This document shows positions 1-11,870 of a stretch of 64,000 bases of DNA, piece by piece. Position numbers and translations under genes: made by a program. Every line of letters starts with the position of its first letter. The first letter of the stretch is position 1. This DNA is from Megaustenia siamemsis (Eukaryota; Mollusca; Gastropoda; Stylommatophora; Ariophantidae): the NCBI GenBank assembly GCA_032433765.1, contig JAVIAB010000159.1, positions 61,169,543 through 61,233,542 of the forward strand, given 5' to 3'. The notes beneath the pieces are model-generated. The model ran no database searches, was not told the DNA's origin, and saw only the letters and a list, made by a program, of their open reading frames with translations.

Positions 1-195
1 TAAAGATGACTTACACTTTTTACTGAGACATATGTGGTCTATTTCATTCCCAGTTTTATGATCCGATGACACCCATGTAGCGTTATGCATTCGTTTATGT
101 TCGAAAATTGTTGCTCATAAGCTCATTTGATTAAAATCACAAAAGTTCGCGAATATTTCTTCATTCACATTTATTTCTCCAAGTCCATATTTTAT
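1..195 (-). mobile_element. Family A retrotransposon fragment, end of endonuclease region
   Basis: The reverse complement matches 54,720-54,915 and the end of the endonuclease region in the full family A copy near 59,330-59,470. Landmarks are the stretch that reads as IHKATWV in better copies and the nearby TLAL-like remnant. No open frame survives. It is the outermost piece of the left arm of the large inverted duplication. It continues beyond the window start. Confidence 0.7.
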
Positions 196-204
196 GATTC
201 ATGA

Positions 205-400
205 TCTACATTAAGTTATAATAAGCTCATACATTCTATAAATACCCCTATCAGTACATGAGAACACATGAGTAAACATGGTGTTTGTTCTTCAGTGATA
301 ATAAGCTTTCATACATTTAATATATCGAATACCCACTAAGCTCCCACTAGAACACATACATGAGAACACATAATAACATAAAAATCCATTAAAAAGCTGG
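205..400. repeat. Remnant of 50-bp minisatellite
   Basis: Two or three decayed units containing 'ataagctcat' and 'acatgagaacacat', the reverse complement of the roughly ten-copy 50-bp array at 54,170-54,690. The copy number differs strongly between the two places. No gene is visible. Confidence 0.65.
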
Positions 401-1475
401 ACCTATCAACATCATCAGCTCCTATGTGTTCGTGCATTGGCACCAGCAGAACTTTGTCCTAGTTCGCAGACAATACTTAAATAATGTTAGAGTAACCAGA
501 GCATACTATAGCGTAAACTGTGACACAACCCACACTTGCCATTAGTAAAGTGAAGGCAACCACCAACAGGATAGACAAATCTAGAGAACCAGCCAGTCCT
601 AAGATTAATATCGCTGCAACAAAATTACCCGACAACCAAGTTCTATTCCAGAAACGCCCTGAAAGAGCAGAAGACCTCGACAGTGTCGATGATTCATTGA
701 ACCGACTGCAAGTCGCGCATCCTTGACTGTGGAATCTCTTCTCTTGTTAAAGATAAACACTCCATCAACAATTGGACTCAAGGAAACTCGATGAATCTCA
801 TACCACTTGTAGAGAAGAACAAGACTTTCATAACATTTAAGAATGACCCATGTTTGATCACAAAAGAAAAATTCAAACAAGCAATAGCAGAAACGCAAGA
901 GGAATGAAGGAGATATGCGAACGAGTATTGGTCAAATCTGTGCTCTACGATCCAGAAATATTCTCAGCTGCGCGATTCTAGAACTATGTACAACATACAG
1001 ATTGGTCTAGGCCCAAACATTTCAAAAATTGCTATCTTAAAAGACGCATATGGTGAGAGATATCAGTGACAACTAAACAGCTGGAAAGATGGGCCGAACA
1101 TTACTCATGTCTCTACTCTGAAGACAGACCAGCAAGCCATCTCCTAGACCAGCTATTTAAAAAAAAATAATAATAAAAAATAAATAAAAAGGAACTATCC
1201 AACTGGATAAGTAGCTTCATATTGTTGTTAATGATCTCCCATGTGGAAGAGTCTCAGGTATCAATATACCCGCCGTAATATTGAAGGACAATCTTGAACC
1301 ACTCCTGTAACCTCTACAAACTCCTTGTCCCATGCTGGAGAAACAGAGATATACTCCAGGCAAAGAAAGATACTGAGATTGTAGCGTTATACAAGAATAA
1401 AGGGAACAAGGGAGATTGTAATAACTATAGGGTTATCTCCAACCTGAGTATAAGCGGAATGGTGAAATGAAAAAA
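400..1475 (+). mobile_element. Family K non-LTR retrotransposon fragment (endonuclease to RT linker)
   Basis: A decayed stretch of an APE-endonuclease/RT element. The frame at 520-726 (for example ISKVKATTNRI and EPASPKINIAATKLP) matches the minus-strand copy at 52,500-54,165 almost residue for residue. Downstream pieces include a DRPASHLLDQL-like segment near 1,120-1,160 and a 'gggttatctcc' stretch near 1,430. Several stops and frameshifts make it non-functional. The family is a site-non-specific LINE-like group by its sequence style; the exact clade is not determined. Confidence 0.75.
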
Positions 1476-2371
1476 AACATTAATTCCTCCATCATACATC
1501 ATCTGCATTGCATCGTATCAGTTCTGTTGTTGACTGTTTTCCATGCCATGACACCAAGCTATCCAGTATTTTCTCTCTTTGTCGTCCGCGATCTCTCTTT
1601 CCTTTTATTTTGCAGGTTATAACCAAGTATTCCAACTTTAATCTTCTCATGCTGTGCCAGAAAAATGTTGATTGCTTCTTTCTGATGTTTTTTTAAGAGC
1701 TCCCTTTTTGTGTTGGCCTCTTTGAGAACTACCTCATTGGTCCTTTTAGCTGTCCAGGGAACTTTCAACATTCTTCTGAGAAATCCAATCTCTGTGGCCT
1801 CTAATCGTCTTTTCATGTGTTTGTCTACTGTCCATGATTCGCTTCCATAGGTCAGAATTGGTTCTACATAGCACCGATGAACTCTCTTTCTCATTTTTAT
1901 TGACATAGATTTGTTGCATAAGATATTTTTCATTTTCTGAAATGCTATTTTGGCCTGAGCTATTCTGTTTTTTATTTCTGTGGTGCATCTCCCATCTGAT
2001 AGTATTATTATGCCCAAATATTTGAAACGTTGCACTTGTTTCAGATGTGTCTCGTTTATTTTTTTTTGCTGCATGATGGTGACAACTGTTTCTTCGATAT
2101 AACCATTACTTCTGTTTTCTTACTATTCAGACTGAGACCTTGCTTGTTGCTTTCATTTACTATTGTATCTATCATTTCTTGTAGTTCATTTTCTGTCTCT
2201 GCTATTAAGACTGTGTCATCCGCATATCTCAAATTATTTATGTTGTGACCGTTGATTTCAATTCCTTTTTTTGTCTACTATTGATCTCATAATATATTCG
2301 ATGTAAAGTGAAAACAAATCCGGTGACAGAACACAGCCTTGTCTGACTCCTTGCTTTATATATTGGAATTG

Positions 2372-2953
2372 TCATGTTTGGTTGTTAATTCGTATAGCTG
2401 CTGTTTGTTGCCAGTACATGTTTTTTATGATTCGCAGTTCCTTGCCATCAATGTTTAATTTCTCCAGCATATCCATTATTTCCACATGCTTTACTTTGTC
2501 AAATGCTTTCGTGTAGTCTATAAAGCTCATATATAGATCTTTCTTTACCTCTATAGATCTTTCTATCAATGTTCTTAAGATGTATATTGCATTATTGATG
2601 CCCTTTCCTTCCACAAATCCACACTGTTCCTCATTATTTATTTCTGGTTTTATTTTGTTCCTTACACGTCTCATTATTAATCTTAGTAATATTTTAGTTA
2701 TATGACTCATGAGACCAATAGTGCGATGGTCTTCACAATCAGTGGCTCCTGACTTCTTCGGTATGGCTACAAAGATAGATTTTAGTACATCTTCGGGTAT
2801 GTGTCCAGTGTTATATATATCATTGAGTAATTTTGTTATGACTTGTACTCCCAGCTCTCCTAATGCATTTATCTCTTTGATTGTTATATTGTCAGGACCT
2901 GGAGCTTTGCCTCTTTTCATGTGTTCAATTGCATCCTCCACTTCACTCAGCAT
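2372..2953 (-). pseudogene. Reverse transcriptase N-terminal half, family C
   Basis: A 193-residue open stretch covering RT fingers and the start of the palm: MKRGKAPGPDNITIKE, then AIPKKSGATDCEDHRTI, GFVEGKGINNAIYIL, and FIDYTKAFDKV, which carries the first catalytic aspartate motif. The YADD-bearing part lies further along, at about 2,230, in a different frame, so the protein is broken. Its role would be target-primed reverse transcription of the element's own RNA. Confidence 0.8.
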
Positions 2954-3817
2954 TATTGGTCGTCCATCTTTCCATTTTCTTCCCCCGTCCCATTATTATA
3001 TTTCCTTCCTTTTATTTCACACATCCTGAAACTTTTACTTCTTTTCTTCCTGTTAATTCATTTAACTGATTGTGCATACATTTTGAGTCTTACTTTTGTC
3101 GCCTTTCCATTTCTTCACATTTCTGTTTTAACCATATTTCCTTTTCTTCACTGCACTTGTTTTGGATCTCTTTGTGCAATATTTTGTATGTCTGTTCTTC
3201 TTTCTTATGTTTTCTCCTTTCGTCCATTAGTTGTAATATTTCCTCCGTCATCCATTTCTTTTTGTTGATTCTTTTAGTCACTAGTATGACTTCTATTGAT
3301 GTTTGTTGAATCGATTGTTGAGCATTTCCCACTTTTCCTGGATGTCCTGTATTTTCTCAATAACATTATATCTATTTTGTTCTATCATGCTGTACGTATC
3401 ACTCATCTGTTTATCTACTCTTAGCATATATAGTTCTAATTTTACATTTCTTGGTGATTTCTGTGCCTTCCGCAGTTTTATTCTTATCTTTCCAACTACT
3501 GGTACATGGTCACTATTGCAATCTGCTCCTGACCTTGTTTTAACCCATGTTAGCCCAATCCTGAATCTTCTCTGTACCATATAAAATCAATTTAATTGTG
3601 TACGTGTTTGTCTGGGCTTTGCCATGTGCATAGTCGCCAAGGGTGTTGTTTGAACCAGGTGTTACCTATAATCATTTCATGTGTCTTTGCCCAATCTATC
3701 AATCTATCCCCTCTGTCATTCGTCTCTCCAAAGCCATGCCCCCTAGTCAAATTTTGCACTTTAGCTGTTCCTACCTTTGCATTGAAATACCCTAATATAA
3801 CAGTTATTTCTTGGGAT

Positions 3818-4144
3818 TTAAACTGTTCCATGGTCGCCACTAGCTCCTCGTAATGAGACCATGGTGTCAATGTCTTCTTCTTCGCTATTACTTGTTGGTG
3901 CATAAACATGAATTATGTTCATAGCCATTGGTCTGCCTCTCAATTTTACTAGCATAATTCTGTCTGATACTGGACAAAATCCTTTCACTGTTTTGCTTCT
4001 TTCTCTATCTAACATGATGCCTACTCCTCTTTCGTGTGTGGTTCCCCCAGAGTAAATTACATTTCCACTGTCCCGTTGTAATAATCCTGCTCCTGTCCAT
4101 CTCATTTCACATAGTCCCAAGATGTTCAATTTCATTCTCTTCAT
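3818..4144 (-). pseudogene. APE-type endonuclease start, family C
   Basis: The frame contains LNILGLCEMRWTG (the E of the CETRW-like motif is a catalytic residue in APE endonucleases), GVGIMLDRE and IIHVYAPTSNSEEED. The remainder (GYFNAKVGTAKV) is in another frame at 3,592-3,909. This enzyme nicks target DNA for LINE insertion. It is inactive here because of the frameshift. Confidence 0.75.
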
Positions 4145-5011
4145 TTCGTGACTGATGATTTCTAGTTTTCCAACCTGGAATGTTGATCTAATGTTCCAGG
4201 TTCTTATTGCTAGTGCTCTCTATTTTTGATCTTGCAAACAGTAGCTTGATGACGATCGGGTGTCACCTGTAGCACATGACACTCCCTACCGGACGAGGTG
4301 GCTGTGAAGTCCCCATTAACGTCGTTAGCTGTAAATATAAGGTTGTGATTTGTCATGATTAGTCCAGTCAATTTAACAAGGTAGTTTGCCATTCCTTTCC
4401 TTCTTAGCAGTGACTGTACTAGTCGGAGATCGCAGCCATTGTCTCTATACATGAGATCCTCTGCCTGCCAACGCGGTGTGGGGACCATAACCGGCACTAC
4501 TTATCGGCTGCTCCCACAACACCATCCACCACCTGCTCCAATGGCTTCACATAACCCTGATAGGGGGGCGGGAGCTCCACCTTGCCCAGGTGTGTCCCGA
4601 AGACTAGCGGAGGAAGGGAGACGTCTTACTCCTCCTTTGGAATGGCAGAACTCTACCCCGCTAACCTTCTTCTCCTTTTCTCTTTCACTGATACCTAAAA
4701 GGTGTCGTGGTTTATATCATTTGTCGTTCTTGTGCTACTCGAATTGTCTGATTTAATGATTTTCCTTTCTTGTTACATGTCTCTGTTACTGTATCTATGC
4801 ATCTTCTTCTGGGTCTTTCTCTTGGTTTTTTTCCATGCATTCTCGAGAAGAACGCCCTTGATGGTGATTGGTGAGGATTCATTCTGACCAGGTGGCCAAA
4901 CCATTTAAGTTGTTGTTGTTCTATATATTCTTGGCAGGGTTTTGTTCCTACCAATTTTCTTATGGTTTCATTTGGTATTCTATCTCTTCTTGTGTTGTTT
5001 GTTACTTTTCT

Positions 5012-6181
5012 CTAGCATCGCATCTCACATGTATTGATCTTTCTTAAATGTGATTTAGAAAGGGTCCATGTTTGACTTTCATAGCACAAAGTTGGTATGA
5101 AGATGCTATTTATAATTTGTTGTTTAGCTGGCATAGAAATGGTTGGATGTCTTAACAATGGTGAAAGCTGGTATGTGACAGCATTTGCTTTTTGTATTCT
5201 CATGTCAATATCTCTGTCTAGTTTTCCATCTTCTGTGAACATTGTGCCTAAATACTTGAATTCCTCTACTTGTTTTATTTCTTTGTCTTTGATCTTGATG
5301 TTTAATGGGTGTCTTAATTTGCTTTTTCTTATAGCCTCTGTTTTTGCTGTGTTAATTTTCATACTGTAGTTTGTGCAGCTTTTATCTAGAGATGTTAAAT
5401 GCTGTAGCAGCAGGTTTTCATCCTCATATATTAGGCATTGGTCATCTGCGAAGAGTAGCTCATTGATGTTGGAGTTTTCTACCTCTATGTTATTATTTGA
5501 TTTGTCCTTGTTGTTGGTTGTTTCCGGATTTATTTTGTCCATATATATGATGAAGAGGAGTGGTGAGAGGACACATCCTTGTCTTACTCCTGTTGTAACC
5601 TGAAACCATTCTGACAGACCTTCCGATGTTCTGACGGCACTTTGACTGTTTTTATATAGTGCTATTATATTTTCTAGTAGTTGTCCTGCTACCCCGTATG
5701 TTTCTAAAGTTTGCCAAAGTTTGTTCCTGTCCACACGATCAAACGCTTTTTCCTGATATATAAACATTATATTTAGGTTTCTGTCATATTCTATTGCTTT
5801 TTCACATAGTTTTCTCAATGTAAATATAGCATCATTACAGCTTTTGCCTTTTCTGAATTCGAATTGATTATTACTTAATTGAGGTTCTATTATGTATCTT
5901 ACTCTCCTCTCGAATATTTTAGCAAACATTTTTCCAACTTGACTCAATAGGGATATTCCTCTGTACATTTCACAATCCCTTTTACTTCCCTTATTCTTCC
6001 AAAATGGGACAATGATAGCTTTTTGCCAATCGTCTGGGACTTTTCTTTCTTCCCAAGCCATATTGAATATGATAGTAAGCCAATCTATAGCTGTTTCCTT
6101 ACAGGCTAGTAGCATTTCTGTTGTTATTCCATCTATACCAGCTGCTTTGTTCTTTTTATTCTGTTTCAATGCCCATTCCAC
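5012..6181 (-). pseudogene. Reverse transcriptase domain, family D (long intact stretch)
   Basis: This is the longest uninterrupted RT in the window, 389 residues. In order it shows KNKKAAGIDGITTEML, KAIIVPFWKNKGSKRDC, YRGISLLSQVGKMFAKI, FEFRKGKSCNDAIFTLR, EKAFDRVDRNKLW, TTGVRQGCVLSPLLFIIY and LLFADDQCLIYED. The FADD box and the preceding aspartate motif are intact. Flanking pieces of the same protein are out of frame, so the gene as a whole is dead. The decay is milder than in its neighbours, which suggests a relatively young insertion. Confidence 0.85.
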
Positions 6182-6387
6182 TTCTGCTTTTAGTATATTC
6201 GGTTCCTGTTCATCATACTGCCTATGTTTAAACTATGTATTTCCGTTTGTATTTCCCTGATTTAATAGTTCCTTAAAGTATTCTCTCCATCTGATTATTA
6301 TATTTTTCCTGCTGCTGATTGGTCTACCGTTCTTGTCGTTTATTATAGTGGTTGGGTTATAATCATTATTTCTTACTCTCATCGCTT

Positions 6388-6975
6388 TTACACTTTTGAA
6401 AAATTCTCTGGTTCTTCTCTACATGTTTTTGCTAATTCTTCACCAAATGCTTTCCATGAGTCTGCTTTTGTTTGTTCTAGGATCTTTTTGCTATCATTTC
6501 TACCATGTCTATAGTGATTGTAGTCTTCTGTTGTTTTTGTCTTCTGCCACTTTTTATACTTTTCTTTCTTGTGTTTCACTGCTGATTTAACTACTTCATT
6601 CCACCATCTTGTAAGTTTCTTTCTGCTCATTCCTATATTTTTCAGACCGCATTTCTCTTGTGTTGACTCTATTAGACCTTCTTTAAACTGTTTCCATGCT
6701 TCTTCTATGTTTGTTGGTTGTATTCGGGTTTGGTATTTGTTGGTTACGGATTCTTCTATTTCTTTTTGTATGTTTACATTCTTTATTGCTTTTAGATCGA
6801 TTCTTTGTGCTTGAGGTCTTGTCATCTGTAGTTTCTTAATCCATTTTTTCTGCCATAGTAAAACAGGCTTATGGTCTGTATCTAATAATGTATTTGGTAT
6901 AGATCTTGAGTCTGTTATGTCCCTCCTTTGATGTCTTCTAGTCAAAATAAAATCGATTTGGGAGGCCTTGTCCAT
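6388..6975 (-). pseudogene. Endonuclease end and linker, family D
   Basis: It begins with MDKASQIDFILTRRHQRRD, which is the QIDFIL motif at the end of APE endonucleases, then LLDTDHKPVLL with the D-H pair of the active site, followed by a lysine-rich linker (KHKKEKYKKWQKTK) leading to the RT. It is in a different frame from the RT at 5,012-6,181. Confidence 0.75.
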
Positions 6976-7096
6976 GTCATTCCATTTATACCAAGTGAGT
7001 ATTTGGTTATGATTGTGCTGATTAAACGTGTTTGTTATATAAAGATCATGTTCTGCACAAATATTTAGTAGGTGTTCACCATTACTGTTACACTCT

Positions 7097-7218
7097 GTTC
7101 TGATGTCACTAAATGGTCCTAGGTATAATTCCCATGGTGTTCTCCTTTGTCCTACTCTGCTCTAATGTCACTAAATGGTCCTAGATATAATTCCCATGGT
7201 GTTCTCCTTTGTCCTACT
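7097..7218. repeat. 62-bp tandem duplication inside element D
   Basis: The segment from 'atgtcactaaatggtcct' to 'tttgtcctact' occurs twice, 62 bp apart (7,103 and 7,165), with only a few differences. Because 62 is not a multiple of 3 it shifts the endonuclease reading frame. Confidence 0.9.
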
Positions 7219-7919
7219 ATACCGTTGAAATCTCCTAGTACAAACAATTTCTCTGCGTCCTTGACTTTATTTATTGTGGCTGATAGTTCATCAAAATATT
7301 CTTGTTGGCTGTCCTCACTATATGTGTCGTTGCATGGAGCATATGTTTGAATATAAGTGGTATTTCCTCCTTTTTCTGCTAATTTGATACTTATAATTCT
7401 TTCCGATATGTCATCTATTTCTAGTATGTTTTTGGCAGTATTGCTTTCAATAATAAAACCGACCCCGTGTTTGTTTACTTCCGCCACGTTGTTAATTCCG
7501 CTCATGACGAGTGTGTAGCTTTGGTGTATTTCTTTAATGATTTTACCTCTCTTTCTTGTGTCAGCTAATCCTAAGAATGTTATATTCCTTTTTCTTCATA
7601 AATTCAACTATTTCTGTACTTTTATCCCCTAATCCGCAGATGTTCCAAGTGCCTATTAAACGTTCTGATTGTTTTCTTTGTGTTGTAGATTTCCCGCTTT
7701 TTGACATTTTCGTTCGTGATCGTAATATCGTAATAGCACAATGATGTATGGTACTATACGCACAGACTATATACATCTATAAAATCCATTTGAAATAGCA
7801 CAAGAACGCTTGAATTTCTTTTTCTACGGGCATTGAAATTCACTTATAACTTAAATTTGACTCGCATCGAAAATTGTGTCGTGTTGCCAGCACAGTCACA
7901 CACCGCTAACCAATAGAAA

Positions 7920-8085
7920 TAAATATCAAAAATAGAAAGCAAATAATTGATTAAAAAAACGAAAAAAAAAACCGAATTTTTGAAGCTTTACGTAACAAGT
8001 AGACAAAGCAAAGCACAACAACGTTTCGGCTCAATAGGCAAAAAGAAGGATCAAACATATAACACTCACATATGTATTTAAAATA

Positions 8086-8155
<70 letters not shown>

Positions 8156-8560
8156 CATTTCGAACAAAACAAAACAAATAAAAATAAACTTAAAAATTAA
8201 ATCTTCCCTGTATAATTTCACTAAATCAAAAACGAAATCAAAATAAGCATTTATTTAAGTGGTATCATACATACCGATCTTCTGAACACAACACTATCTA
8301 GCTGCTTGTAGCAACGTTCGCAAAAAGACTTTAAAGATTCTAACTGGCCAGCCTTAAATACAATACCATATATGGCCTGCCCCTAACATCTGTTTAATCT
8401 GTCCATTAGGGAACAGGCAAATGATTGCAGTGCTGCGGCATAGCTGGTAGTGAGGAGACAGTGGGCGTAACGGGAGCCAGTGGGCGTAGGGTGTAACGTG
8501 TACTTTAATAAAGTAATGTGTTATTAATAGTTATTCATGACATTCTACTGTCATTCACAG
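7920..8560. other. Low-copy segment of the left inverted arm
   Basis: A non-coding stretch matching 51,930-52,500 in reverse complement, colinear throughout (for example 'gtgctgcggcatagctggt' near 8,432 and 'gtggtatcatac' near 8,262). It contains 'caacgtttcggctcaatag' at about 8,019. A TA microsatellite at 8,090-8,150 replaces a TG run at the equivalent place in the right arm. No gene is seen. Confidence 0.75.
8090..8150. repeat. (TA)n microsatellite
   Basis: About 30 uninterrupted TA dinucleotides. Confidence 0.97.
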
Positions 8561-10090
8561 TCATTCACCTGTCATCCGCAGACACTCATCTGCCATTCAT
8601 AGTCAATCATGTCATGTATCTGTCATGAGTATTTATGCAACTGTCATTCATAGTCGTTCATGTCATCCATCTGTCTTTATAGTCATTCTTATAATTAATC
8701 TGTCATCTGTGGTCACTCAGCTGTCATTCATGGTCACCCATGTCATTCATTTGTCGGAAAAAAATTCATGTCATTCATCTGTCATTCGTAGTCATTATTA
8801 AGTCAGTCATAGTCTCTTATGTCATTCAGAGTCACACATGGTATCTATATGTCAGTCATAATCATCCAAGTCATCCATCTTACAGTTATAGTCTGTCATA
8901 TCTTTCATATATCAGTCATAGACATTCATGTCATTCATCTATCATTTATAGTATTCCATTTTTCATTCGTAGTAATTCATTGTCGCGTATGTAATTTATC
9001 TGTCAGTTTTAGTCGCTCATGTTATTTATCTGACATTCATTGTCGTTAATGACATTCGTCTGTATTTCCTAGTCAGTCATATGTAATTCATAGCCTGTAT
9101 GTCATTAATCTCTCATCTTTAGGATTTCTTGTGTCACACATGCCATTCATTTGTAAGTAATATTCACTCGTGTCATTCATATGTCAGTCATACTCATACA
9201 TGTCATCAATCTGTCATTGGTAGTTACTTATGCCATTCACAGTAATTCATTTGTCATTCAAAGTCAATCATGTTATTCATCTGTCATTCATAGTCACTCA
9301 TGTCATTCAACTGTCAATAATAGTCACTATGACATTCATCGGTCATTTTTAATCATTCGTCTCTCATTTATAGTCAGCCATGTCATTCATAGTACCTGTG
9401 CCATTCATATGTCAGTCATAGTCATGCATATCATCAATCTGTCAGTTAATATCATTCGTGTCTTTCATCAGTCATTTGTAGTAATTCATGTCAGTTGTAT
9501 TCTATCATTCCATTCAACTGTCTTTCATAGTCACTCATGTCATTCATCTGCCAGTAATCGACATTCAGTTCATTCATCTATCAGTTATAGTCACTCATGT
9601 CATCATATGTCATTGATATGCATTCATCTGTCATTTAACGCCAATCATAATCTCTCATGTTATTCGTATGTCAGTCATATTCACTCATGTCATTCCTCTG
9701 CCAGTTATAGTCACACATTTGTCATCCACCGTTACAGAAGTCAAACTTAGTCATTCATGTCATACATATGTCATTGGTAGTCATTCATATGTCATTCTTA
9801 TTCACATGTCATTCATCAATCACTCATAGTCACTCATGTCATTCATCTTTCAGTGGTAGTCACTTATGTCATGTAATTGTCTTTGATATTAATTATGTTA
9901 TATTTCTATCTGTCATAGTAATGTATATGTCATTCAATCTCCTTCATGTCATTCATCTGTCAGTCTTAATCACTAATGTCATTAGTCTGTCAGCAATATT
10001 CGTTCATGTCATTCGTAAAAATTCATATATCAGCAAAAGTATCTTATGCCATTCATCTGTCAGTCATAGTCACTCATATCTTTCATAGTC
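8530..10090. repeat. Degenerate 30-bp minisatellite, left arm
   Basis: About 50 imperfect units built from 'gtcattcatctgtcattca' followed by 'tagtcactcat'. It is the reverse-complement family of the array at 49,580-51,960. Every unit here is diverged. Open frames across it (such as 9,181-9,750) exist only because 30 is a multiple of 3 and are not genes. Confidence 0.9.
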
Positions 10091-10129
10091 TTAAAAAAAG
10101 AGATTACTAAAACTATTTGAGCCGAAAAT

Positions 10130-10715
10130 CGATTCTTTCATTATTCATCATCATCATCTTCATCGAGTGTCTTCTCCGCAACGAAGGTTGGCTACCATGG
10201 ATCGCCATTCTACTCTGTTTCTTGCTTTGATGGTGCAGGCTGTCATAGATTGACTTGTCCATCTTTTGATGTTACTCGTCCATGTTAGTCTTGGTCTGCC
10301 TCTGCCTCTTTTACCTTGTATTTTCCCTTCCAATATTACTTTTAGTAGGCTGTTGTGTCTTTTAACATGCCCCAAAAATTTCATTTGTCTTGTCTTAATT
10401 GTATTTAGTAGTTCACTTTTTTATTTTTAGCTGTTTTAAAACTTCATCGTTTGTTATCTTTTGTTTCCATCCAATTCTACCTATTCTTCTATAAATCCAC
10501 ATGTCAAAGGCTTCAATTTTCTGTTCTGTTTTCTTGTCTAATGTTCATTTTTCTGCACCATACAGGGATATTGAGAAGATGTAACATTTTGCCATTCTTA
10601 GTCTCAGCCCTGTTGATATTTGTTTCATTATTACAATAAACTGAACATCTGTTTCTGTTTGACACTTTATCCATAATATGTGGCTGTTTCATTTGTTGTT
10701 TCAGCATTAAAATGG
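10130..10715 (-). mobile_element. Family B non-LTR retrotransposon, 3' fragment
   Basis: On the minus strand it reads KFLGHVKRHNSLLKVILEG and KRGRGRPRLTWTSNIKRW, then GEDTR and an end rich in GATGAT (near 10,140-10,155). It matches the 3' part of the longer B copy at 14,048-15,371. The 5' part is missing. Confidence 0.8.
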
Positions 10716-10754
10716 AGTTTTACTATAACGATTATCAAAATTCATTATTTTCAT

Positions 10755-10985
10755 TTCTTCTTATTTACCTTTCAGCGTGGAGGGGATACATAATTTGCGG
10801 TCTTTTGCTCTTCTGTTCTCCTCTTCTGCTGTTACCTTTCCTAGTGCTTCTGATATTCCATCCAACCATCATTTTCGTGGTCGACCGTTGGTCTGGTATT
10901 CTCACAACGTTTGTTGAAGGCTCGTTGTGTTGTGTTTTGATCTTTCTGCCTTGTCACGTGGCCAGACCAATTTATCTTTTTTTTT
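10755..10985 (-). mobile_element. Family J non-LTR retrotransposon 3' end
   Basis: The minus strand gives KLVWPRDKAERS-like and GRPRK-like stretches typical of the C-terminal tail of LINE RT proteins, ending in 'gctgaaaggtaaataag' (complement of 10,760-10,776). That terminal box is shared with families A and I. Only about 230 bp is preserved. Confidence 0.55.
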
Positions 10986-11805
10986 CTTTTGCTTCTACTT
11001 TTCAGCTCACAGTGGAGCATAGATCTTCAAAAAACACTTTCCAAGTATTTCTGTTAATTGCCATTCTTTTAAGATCATTCCATGACTACCCTATCATTTT
11101 CATCTCTGCTTCTATCTGTCTTCTCCAAGAATTAATTGAATTTCCTCTTTGTCTTTTCTCTCTGGGGATTCCAAAAAGCGCCTGTTATATAATACTATCA
11201 GTTGGCTTCCGCAGTGTGTGTCCCATCCAGCGCCATCGTCTTCGCTGTATTCTATAATTCTATGTTAGTGATTTTGTTCTGTCATTTCCATCCTTTTATT
11301 CTGCTTGAACATCCATTAATGAAAGTCTGTGTCTTCATGATTATCAAGTTTGTTCTTCTCCATGTTTCACAGCCATATAATAGGACTGACATAACATTGG
11401 AGCAGAACATTTATATTTTTCTGTATTTAACCTAATTTCTTTGGACTACCATATGCTTTCCTGTGCAATAAAAGCTCCTTTTTCTTTAGATATCCTTATT
11501 TTGGTATAATTGTCTGTTCCTCCCTCTTTAACTATATTGCTGCGCAGATATATGTAAGACTGTACTTATTGTAGAGGTATTTCTCATACTTTTTTTTTTA
11601 TTGCCAACTGCATTAATTCTCATAATGTTGGTCTTATCTCTATTAATTTACAGTCCTAGATGTTGTGATCTCCCATGAGTTATGCTCATTTTATCTTGCA
11701 TCTGTTGATGGCTGTTTGATAAATGTCAGCAGCAAAATTTAAATCATCACTTTGCTTGGTCAGTAATCACTGGATTCCATTTCTGTTGTTTTGTGTTTTG
11801 TATTC

Positions 11806-11807
<2 letters not shown>

Positions 11808-11870
<63 letters not shown>

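Larger units (their letters stand above)
1480..4660 (-). mobile_element. Family C non-LTR retrotransposon, nearly full length, decayed
   Basis: On the minus strand the element runs from a GC-rich 5' region (about 4,660-4,210) through an APE endonuclease (LNILGLCEMRWTG near 4,120; NIIHVYAPTS near 3,915; ILGYFNAKVG near 3,790), a linker, the RT core (GKAPGPDNITIKE near 2,900; IDYTKAFDKVKH near 2,500) and a C-terminal segment (RRMLKVPWTAKR near 1,760). No RNase H is seen. Multiple frameshifts and stops break the reading frame into pieces at 3,818-4,144, 3,592-3,909, 3,293-3,580, 2,372-2,953 and 1,559-2,074. It abuts element D and both lie inside the left arm of the inverted duplication. Confidence 0.85.
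4665..7915 (-). mobile_element. Family D non-LTR retrotransposon, nearly full length, decayed
   Basis: The 5' side reads LIGTWNICGLGDKSTEIV near 7,660, followed by endonuclease (NTTYIQTYAPCNDT near 7,360; LFVLGDFNGIVG near 7,240), a linker at 6,388-6,975, an intact 389-residue RT stretch, and a C-terminal region with QLKWFGHLVRMNPHQ near 4,890. The 3' end near 4,665 carries an AG-rich tail (reads gagaagaag on the minus strand) like the other D copy at 44,303. No RNase H is seen. A 62-bp tandem duplication at 7,097-7,218 adds a frameshift. The exact 5' end is uncertain; homology to the right arm resumes near 7,920. Confidence 0.85.

Noticed and set aside
8530..10090. Host membrane protein genes from hydrophobic frames (8,819-9,049; 9,181-9,750)
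   Set aside because: Their His/Ser/Ile/Val-rich composition comes from the 30-bp minisatellite.
10712..11257. 181-codon plus-strand frame
   Set aside because: It is the antisense of LINE tails of families J and A; no independent coding evidence.
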